Shown in pieces: positions 58,412 to 64,000 of a DNA stretch of 64,000 bases. This DNA is from Metabacillus arenae. GTDB lineage: Bacteria > Bacillota > Bacilli > Bacillales > Bacillaceae. The stretch lies in the NCBI RefSeq assembly GCF_014773385.1, contig NZ_JACXAI010000005.1, positions 62,001-126,000 on the forward strand, read 5' to 3'. Numbering within the stretch: the first letter of the stretch is position 1; every line of letters starts with the position of its first letter. The notes below the pieces were generated by a model. It saw only the letters and a program-made list of their open reading frames with translations, ran no database searches and was not told where the DNA came from. The translations under genes and the position numbers were made by a program.

Positions 58412-60055
58412 TCATTTCGGTTCAGCAGTTTGTGAAAATCCCTTCTTCCAAAGAAAGAAATTCAATCCCACTAACAGAATGAGGTAGATGTAAACACCAC
58501 CAACCCAAATAGTACTAACAAAGTGTATTCCGGCAAATAATGCGATCATCATGATGAGAGCAAATACTTTCCACCCATCACTTTGCTGGATAACCTCAAA
58601 TGATTCTGCAAATGGCAGCTCACCATTAAACAAAGCTTTAAAGCATAGCATGGTGTATACACAGGCACTGATAAATACAATGATTAGGTCTGGGATCACT
58701 TTGTAAGTAAATATTCCAATATAAACAGCACTTAACACTAGATAGACAGGTAAGAAGAGCTTCACCAGAAAAGCCTTTAATGTGCCTTTATAGATTGAAC
58801 TCATTTCCTGTATTGGAGTTGTTATAAAAACCCAGGCTCCTTTGTATGTACCTGAATACTGCAGCATAAATACGACTGATGGGATCATCATTATGGCAAA
58901 ATATATGGAAAAATATGAGTTGGTTGATGCCATTTCACTTAGTGGTTTCTCCCTTAATTCGTTAAACATAAATATGAATGGAAAAGCCAATGAAAATCCT
59001 AATGAGGGATAGACCTTTAGCTTGAATTGACGTTCATTTTTCATCATTAAAGAAGCAAAATGAAAAAAGCAGGTTTCTTCTTTACTTCGACAGACAGTAT
59101 TGGCAATCATAGATCTCAATTTATTATGGCCTTTCTTACCTGGCGCCCCTTGATTGGACAGCTTCTGCAGATTTCGCTCAAATGATGGGATGAGTTTAAT
59201 ATAAACAAAAATAGAAAGAAATGGGACAACAAGTGCCAAAATGGAAAATGCGATCATATAAAAGCTGTTGTTTCCATGCAGCAGCCACTCATAGGGTGCT
59301 GCAAACCAAACCGGTGGAATAAAAAATTGCCACCACTGCAATTGAAAAACCACGTCTAAATCTACAAATTCAAAAGATCTAGCCACAAATTGATATCCTA
59401 TTAAAAGAGCGATAGATAACAAAATCTGCACATAATTAATCATATCTTTTAATTTTTCTCCATCAAACAATTTTAATATGGCAATGTAGCTGATAGCTGT
59501 TATGACTACGATAAAAAGATTAACGACCATTAACTCTATTAAAAATAGAAGAAAGAAGGAAAAACCATGTCTAAATAGGCTTACCGCTAACGGGATAGCC
59601 GTTAGAGAGCCTGTAAGAAACGACATATAAATCGTAATATGGATGATCCTAGCCGCATTCACAGTTCTTTTACCCAAAGGTTTAGTTTGAAGGATCATTT
59701 TATCACGAATATCAAGAAGGACTGTTGAAAAATCCGAAATCATCGAGGTCATGATAATAAACATGACAACCCCGAAGGTAATACTCATTTGAAAGAGATA
59801 ATTATCCCCTAACAGGATAAATGGAATGAGAAAAAGACCAAATAGCCCATATATCCATAGTGATTTAATAAATTGATTTTCATCTTGCTTCTTCTTGGCA
59901 GTGTTTTGTGTAAATATAGTAGGAACCCGTCTCTGATCCATCGTAAGCTTAACCTGCAAAATTCTTCTCATTGCAACATAATCAATGCCAAACCGTTCGA
60001 AAAGACCGTTAAACTTATCAAGAAACTTCAGAGTTTTAAAATCACTCAGGTCCAT
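58412..60055 (-). CDS. ABC transporter permease (large, unknown substrate)
   Basis: 547 aa with about 12 membrane helices in two groups and a cytosolic middle loop (SKEETCFFHFASLMMKNERQF), a layout seen in several Bacillus drug or peptide exporter permeases. No substrate-specific motif is visible. It overlaps the ATPase stop by one base (TAATG) and uses the AGGAGGTG inside that gene end as ribosome site, so the two subunits are translationally coupled. Export of a peptide, lipid or drug is a guess. Confidence 0.72.
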   Translation of the reverse strand: MDLSDFKTLKFLDKFNGLFERFGIDYVAMRRILQVKLTMDQRRVPTIFTQNTAKKKQDENQFIKSLWIYGLFGLFLIPFILLGDNYLFQMSITFGVVMFIIMTSMISDFSTVLLDIRDKMILQTKPLGKRTVNAARIIHITIYMSFLTGSLTAIPLAVSLFRHGFSFFLLFLIELMVVNLFIVVITAISYIAILKLFDGEKLKDMINYVQILLSIALLIGYQFVARSFEFVDLDVVFQLQWWQFFIPPVWFAAPYEWLLHGNNSFYMIAFSILALVVPFLSIFVYIKLIPSFERNLQKLSNQGAPGKKGHNKLRSMIANTVCRSKEETCFFHFASLMMKNERQFKLKVYPSLGFSLAFPFIFMFNELREKPLSEMASTNSYFSIYFAIMMIPSVVFMLQYSGTYKGAWVFITTPIQEMSSIYKGTLKAFLVKLFLPVYLVLSAVYIGIFTYKVIPDLIIVFISACVYTMLCFKALFNGELPFAESFEVIQQSDGWKVFALIMMIALFAGIHFVSTIWVGGVYIYLILLVGLNFFLWKKGFSQTAEPK

Positions 60056-60840
60056 TACACCTCCTGAACGATGGAAACGAACTCTTCAGCTATTTCCTTA
60101 TGTTTATCGAATCCTGTCAGCTGATTGAATATTTCTTCTAATGTTCCTTCTGTATTCTGTTTTCTGAGCTCATCAAAGCTTCCATCAGCTACAATTTGTC
60201 CCTCGTTTAATAAAACAATCCGATTGCTGATTTTCTCAACAACGTCCATAATATGGGAGGAATAAAAAACGGTTTTCCCTTGAGCTGCAAGCTGGGCAAG
60301 GATTTCTTTTACTACCATTACACTATTAGCGTCCAGACCGCTTAATGGCTCATCTAAAAATAATAAATCAGGGTTATGTAATAGACTTGAAATGAGCAAG
60401 ACTTTTTGTCTCATACCTTTTGAATAGGAAGAAATACGAGAATGATAGATATTTTCAAGTTCAAACATCTTCATTAATCGAAGGGCCTTTTCAGCGACTT
60501 GTTCTGAATCTATACCATATAATTCACCAACAAACGTTAAGTACTCACTTGCTGTCAAATTATCATATAGTTCAGCTGTTTCAGGTACATAGCCAATTCT
60601 TTTTTTATAACTGATATCTCCATCCGAAATATCTTTCCCAAACAGCTTTACATCTCCAAGATATCCTTCTACTAACCCGAGCATGATTTTTACGGTTGTG
60701 CTTTTACCTGCTCCATTCGGTCCGATATAACCAATAATCTGGCTTTCATAGACTTCCAGATCAATTGCTCGCAAAACCATTTTCCCATTATAATTCATTG
60801 TTAAATTTTCAATTGATATAATTGGCTTTCGCCCATTCAT
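60055..60840 (-). CDS. ABC transporter ATP-binding protein
   Basis: 261 aa. Walker A GPNGAGKST (about 36-44), signature YSKGMRQKV, Walker B LLFLDEPLSGLD and H-loop SSHIMD, typical of exporter ATPases of the CcmA/YhaQ group. It forms an exporter with the permease downstream. RBS is not obvious, but the ATG at 60838-60840 is clear and the frame is otherwise closed. Confidence 0.92.
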   Translation of the reverse strand: MNGRKPIISIENLTMNYNGKMVLRAIDLEVYESQIIGYIGPNGAGKSTTVKIMLGLVEGYLGDVKLFGKDISDGDISYKKRIGYVPETAELYDNLTASEYLTFVGELYGIDSEQVAEKALRLMKMFELENIYHSRISSYSKGMRQKVLLISSLLHNPDLLFLDEPLSGLDANSVMVVKEILAQLAAQGKTVFYSSHIMDVVEKISNRIVLLNEGQIVADGSFDELRKQNTEGTLEEIFNQLTGFDKHKEIAEEFVSIVQEV

Positions 60841-60927
60841 AGATGATCACCTGTTTTAATAGATTTGTATTTTTATGGTAACACATCTTCCTATTATTAT
60901 GAAAATCAAATAATTGTCTGCTAGGAT

Positions 60928-60952
60928 ATTTAAATTACCCCAATGTGGGTAT
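60928..60952 (+). promoter_or_regulatory. SigmaB-like promoter upstream of the alpha-amylase
   Basis: ATTTAA (60928-60933) and GGGTAT (60947-60952), 13 bp apart, resemble the general-stress consensus GTTTAA-N12-15-GGGTAT. About 130 nt of leader follow. Confidence 0.4.
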
Positions 60953-61084
60953 AATAAATCTATGGAACTTTTTACATAATAAAGGCGGACAGAGCAGCAT
61001 TCACTCTATCCCTATTTGAGTGATTATTTTTATTATCTATCAAACTAACAATTTTTGTAATCTAATAGAAGGGAAAGACTGAGC

Positions 61085-62554
61085 ATGGAACGCAACCACA
61101 CAATTATGCAGTTTTTTGAATGGCACATAAAATCAGACGGTGCTCATTGGCACCGTTTGATGGAGCTGGCACCTGAATTAAAAGAGAGGGGAATTGATTC
61201 CGTATGGATTCCCCCTGTGACAAAGGCTGAGAATACAGATGATCCAGGATATGGAATTTACGATTTGTACGATCTAGGGGAATTTGATCAAAAGGGAGAG
61301 GTCCGGACGAAATATGGAGTGAAAGAGGATCTTCATAAAGCCATTTCTGCTTGTAAGGAGCATGGCATTAATGTTTATGTAGATATTGTCATGAATCATA
61401 AGGCTGGAGCTGATGAGAAAGAAACGTTTCAAGTCATTGAGGTAGATCCGAATAATCGCGATAATGACCTTTCAAAGCCATATGAGATAGAAGGCTGGAC
61501 CAAATTTACCTTTCCTGCCCGCGGTAAACGTTATTCCTCCTTTCAATGGAATTTTAATCATTTCAACGGGGTTGATTATGATGCCAGGCACGATCGAAAA
61601 GGCGTTTTTCGAATCGTTGGTGACAATAAAGGGTGGAATGATCCAGTCGATTCTGAGTTTGGAAATTACGATTATTTAATGTTTGCCAATATTGATTACA
61701 ATCATCCTGCTGTTCGAGGTGAAATGCTCTATTGGGGCTGGTGGCTAGCTAATACATTAGATTGCAATGGATTCCGGATGGATGCGATTAAACACATTAA
61801 TTATGATTTTATCGAAGAGTTTGTAGATAATATGGCAAAGAAATTTGGTAAGGATTTTTATTTTATCGGGGAATTTTGGAAGCCTGATTTGAAAAGCTGC
61901 CAGGATTTTTTGGAGCATATTGAGTATAAGATTGATCTATTTGATGTTGGGCTTCATTATAACTTAGAAGCAGCTTCAAAGACAGGAAGGGATTATGATC
62001 TTACGACTATTTTTGATGGTACGCTTGTTAAATCTCATCCACTGAACGCAGTAACCTTTGTTGATAACCATGACACCCAGCCAAACGGATCACTTAACTC
62101 CTGGGTAGGAGATTGGTTTAAACAAAGTGCGTATGCACTTATTCTCCTGCGAAAGGATGGTTACCCGTGTGTATTTTATGGGGACTATTATGGAATCAGC
62201 GGAGATGAGCCTATTGACAGTAAAAAAGAAGCGATTGATCCGCTGCTTTACGCTCGCTATCATAAAGCATATGGTGATCAGGAGGATTATTTTGATCATC
62301 CTAATACAATTGGATGGGTAAGGCGCGGTGTATCTGAAATAGAGCGGTCAGGCTGTGCTGTCGTCATCTCAAATGGGGATGAAGGCGGAAAAGAGATGTT
62401 TGTCGGCGAAGCCCGTGCAGGTGAAGTATGGGTTGATCTAACTAATACAAGAAAGGATCACATTATAATCGAGAAGGACGGTCATGCTTTTTTTCCTGTT
62501 AATAAAGAGAGTGTTTCAGTTTGGGCGCTTCCTGAGGAGGATTTGGAAAAATAA
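61085..62554 (+). CDS. Cytoplasmic alpha-amylase (GH13)
   Basis: 489 aa without a signal peptide. GH13 signatures: VYVDIVMNHKAGAD (conserved region I, about 97-110), GFRMDAIKHI with nucleophile D233, FIGEFW with acid/base E263, and FVDNHDTQ with D330. The length and FFEWH start match AmyS-like bacterial liquefying amylases, most closely cytoplasmic types, so it would act on intracellular glycogen or imported maltodextrins. RBS GAAGGGAAAGA is 12 bases before ATG. A SigmaB-like promoter suggests stress-linked expression. Confidence 0.88.
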   Translation: MERNHTIMQFFEWHIKSDGAHWHRLMELAPELKERGIDSVWIPPVTKAENTDDPGYGIYDLYDLGEFDQKGEVRTKYGVKEDLHKAISACKEHGINVYVDIVMNHKAGADEKETFQVIEVDPNNRDNDLSKPYEIEGWTKFTFPARGKRYSSFQWNFNHFNGVDYDARHDRKGVFRIVGDNKGWNDPVDSEFGNYDYLMFANIDYNHPAVRGEMLYWGWWLANTLDCNGFRMDAIKHINYDFIEEFVDNMAKKFGKDFYFIGEFWKPDLKSCQDFLEHIEYKIDLFDVGLHYNLEAASKTGRDYDLTTIFDGTLVKSHPLNAVTFVDNHDTQPNGSLNSWVGDWFKQSAYALILLRKDGYPCVFYGDYYGISGDEPIDSKKEAIDPLLYARYHKAYGDQEDYFDHPNTIGWVRRGVSEIERSGCAVVISNGDEGGKEMFVGEARAGEVWVDLTNTRKDHIIIEKDGHAFFPVNKESVSVWALPEEDLEK

Positions 62555-62564
62555 GAAACAAAAA

Positions 62565-62700
62565 ACGCAAGCCGCTGGCTGGTCCATTGGCGACAAGCAC
62601 GGGGGAGAAAAGGATGTTCATTAACCTTTTCGGGCGGATTGGCTTATGACCTAAGGATCGATGGCTTTTGGAGCTAGACTAAGGTAGCTGACTTTTCAAA
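62565..62700 (+). repeat. Dispersed intergenic repeat, copy D
   Basis: CGCAAGCCGCTGGC, TTGGCGACAAGCAC, TTAACCTTTTCGGGCGGATTGG, ATGACCTAAGGATCGATG and a final GGAGCTAGAC correspond in order to copy C (46160-46290). The copy is truncated at its AT-rich tail. Confidence 0.5.
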
Positions 62701-62755
62701 ACTAATTAAATGCATATAGAAAGTAAGCTTATTTTCTATATGCACATTACCTTTT

Positions 62756-62950
62756 TTATTCTTGCCAAAACAAATCATTTAATGTTTTATCTAATGCCTG
62801 ACAGATTGCCACACACAAGCTGAGACTTGGATTATATTTTCCTAATTCAATCAATCCAATCGTCTGCCTTGAAACTCCTACCTTATTGGCTAGTTGTTCT
62901 TGGGATAGGTCTTTTTCCACCCTTGCTACTTTTAACTTTATATTCTTCAT
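62756..62950 (-). CDS. XRE-family transcriptional regulator
   Basis: 64 aa consisting only of a Cro/C1-type helix-turn-helix: QEQLANKVGVSRQTIGLIELGKY then PSLSLCVAICQALDKTLNDLF. Such short XRE proteins (YozG/YgzD size) usually accompany a small membrane protein, as here. RBS GGAGG precedes ATG. It follows the membrane protein gene by 32 nt and is probably in the same operon, whose promoter holds an inverted repeat. Confidence 0.88.
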   Translation of the reverse strand: MKNIKLKVARVEKDLSQEQLANKVGVSRQTIGLIELGKYNPSLSLCVAICQALDKTLNDLFWQE

Positions 62951-62982
62951 CGAGAATCCTCCGCTTTTTCAACCTATCGCAA

Positions 62983-63480
62983 TTAATATTTTGTTTGATT
63001 TTTACTTATTTTCATTGCAGAAAAATGGACAATAGCGAGAATTAAGCCAAAAAATGGCGCATAAATCATTAGAGAAGCAAAGAATACTAAAATAAAATAC
63101 CATATTTGTTCTAAAATAGTTTCCCCATAATCCATCGCGCTTCTCACTCCAAAGAAAATGGCAAGGGCAACTCCAAAGAAAAGTCCACTGATAAGATTTT
63201 TCATACCCATTGGAACTTTACTAGTTCGGTCATGAACCTCAACATCATCTGAAAAAATCCCCATTCCAACTGACCTGACCACATAGTAAATCCCTTGAGC
63301 AAGTAAAATAACCAGCTCAGTTATAACCAAATGAGTATTCATTCCATAAAGTGCATATTTGACAACAATTGATAGGATGCAAACGGCCAAGATCAGCAAA
63401 TACATTTCTTTGTAAATTTTATTTTTACTATTTACTATTCGTTCATCTACGGCAATATCTTTTTTCTTAAACAAGTGCAT
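62983..63480 (-). CDS. Small multi-span membrane protein, DUF6773-like
   Basis: 165 aa from ATG 63480, chosen for GAGGAG nine bases upstream; the longer frame has no site. A basic start (MHLFKKKDIAVDERIVNSKNKI) is followed by four membrane helices. It resembles the DUF6773 proteins that accompany XRE regulators in Bacilli, from memory. Function unknown; the pair may be a small regulated membrane module. Confidence 0.6.
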   Translation of the reverse strand: MHLFKKKDIAVDERIVNSKNKIYKEMYLLILAVCILSIVVKYALYGMNTHLVITELVILLAQGIYYVVRSVGMGIFSDDVEVHDRTSKVPMGMKNLISGLFFGVALAIFFGVRSAMDYGETILEQIWYFILVFFASLMIYAPFFGLILAIVHFSAMKISKNQTKY

Positions 63481-63516
63481 TTTCTTCAACTCCTCAAATT
63501 GTATATCTTTACCTGT

Positions 63517-63557
63517 ATTATAACTTATTGATGACATTTTGCAATATATATATGTCA
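63517..63557 (-). promoter_or_regulatory. Candidate promoter and operator of the membrane protein-XRE operon
   Basis: TATAAT (63517-63522) and TTGCAA (63539-63544) with 16-bp spacing on the minus strand. The inverted repeat TGACAT/ATGTCA (63532-63537 and 63552-63557) flanks the -35 and could be the XRE operator. Confidence 0.4.
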
Positions 63558-63558
63558 A

Positions 63559-64000
63559 TAAGTAAAATAAATTTTGTTTTTCGTCCTACAACACAGTCTG
63601 AAAAATACTATAATCCCAATCATTTTGAGGTGTGGCGCCCTTTCTTGAGCACATAGATGTTTTCCTATCAATGTGCTTCCAAAACCCTGTAAAGGGTAAT
63701 TGCTCTTACATGAAAAACAAGAGCTAGCATTGCTTAAAAAGGCAGATATATTAACCCCATTATTCGTTTATTAACCTTTACGAGTCTGTTACTGTCCATT
63801 TCTTCACTTTTTCTTTCCAATTGTTAGATATTACTTGCTAGATCCTCCCTATTATTAATTCTATTCGCCTTTCACCTTATTTATTGTCCTCATTTCGGCT
63901 TTACTGTTCACATACCTTGCTTACTTGCCGCTATCATTTTCAGAATATATGAAAAGGCTACCCGAAATACACTCTGGCAGCCCTTCATAATTCTACACAC
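63559..64000. other. Gene-free window end
   Basis: No coding frame. A hairpin with a GCACAT/ATGTGC stem lies near 63640-63675 without a T run. A stem at about 63956-63982 followed on the minus strand by TTTTCATAT may terminate a gene that begins beyond the window. Confidence 0.35.

Noticed and set aside
1-64000. tRNA, rRNA, insertion sequence or prophage genes
   Set aside because: I found no cloverleaf-like gene, ribosomal RNA sequence, transposase or phage structural gene in either strand.

Overview
The window is low-GC Gram-positive DNA of Bacillaceae type. Shine-Dalgarno sites are strong (AAGGAGG-like), TTG starts are common, the genome encodes a cytochrome aa3 menaquinol oxidase, and a Bacillus-type (Yuk/Yue) type VII secretion operon is present. 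Gene order resembles the left, origin-proximal flank of the Bacillus subtilis chromosome as I remember it: pdxK, sucrose/levan genes, vpr, nfrA, ywcE, qoxABCD and galTK lie in the same neighbourhood there. Two perfect ParB/Spo0J parS sites (24995-25010 and 58370-58385) and a cluster of DnaA boxes upstream of vpr (8228-8423) also fit an origin-proximal location.

Layout. 1-8100: the 3' end of pdxK, then a minus-strand fructan operon (two ABC permeases, a solute-binding lipoprotein, an intracellular GH32 enzyme and a membrane-anchored GH32 levanase) driven by a SigmaA promoter embedded in three cre/LacI-like operator repeats. 8.2-16 kb: DnaA-box cluster, the Vpr protease, a small membrane protein, a 21-nt/141-bp repeat array, nfrA, an M20 amidohydrolase and a YjiH-type membrane protein. 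16-24 kb: DUF2164 protein, a second 21-nt array, a GNAT/toroid-protein pair, an SRPBCC protein, ywcE and qoxABCD. 25-32 kb: parS, galKT with a divergent AraC regulator, and a PTS IIBC plus EEP-hydrolase operon. 32-41 kb: a decayed virginiamycin B lyase gene, topB, a CPA1 antiporter with TrkA-like domains, a YfmR-type ABC-F protein and a DASS anion symporter. 41.5-45 kb: a chromosomal plasmid-style actin segregation module (ParM-like ATPase plus ribbon-helix-helix adaptor) with iterated repeats upstream, a GlsB-type stress protein, a second block of the same repeats, and a 35-codon basic protein. 45-57 kb: purU and the complete T7SS operon esxA-esaB-essB-essC-esaA-essA, preceded by two unrecognised helical proteins. 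57.5-64 kb: methyltransferase, second parS, ABC exporter pair, cytoplasmic alpha-amylase, and an XRE/DUF6773-like pair.

Carbon catabolite control is a recurring theme. cre-like sites lie at the fructan, gal, PTS, DASS and ywcE promoters. General-stress (SigmaB-like) promoters are proposed for the GlsB gene and the alpha-amylase.

The most interesting signals are the ParM/ParR-like module with two flanking blocks of YGYAAAC repeats, the two parS sites together with the DnaA-box cluster, the two related TATNNNCGA arrays with 21-nt periodicity, and the two orphan proteins plus an intra-operon terminator at the T7SS locus. All calls come from reading the sequence without database searches.
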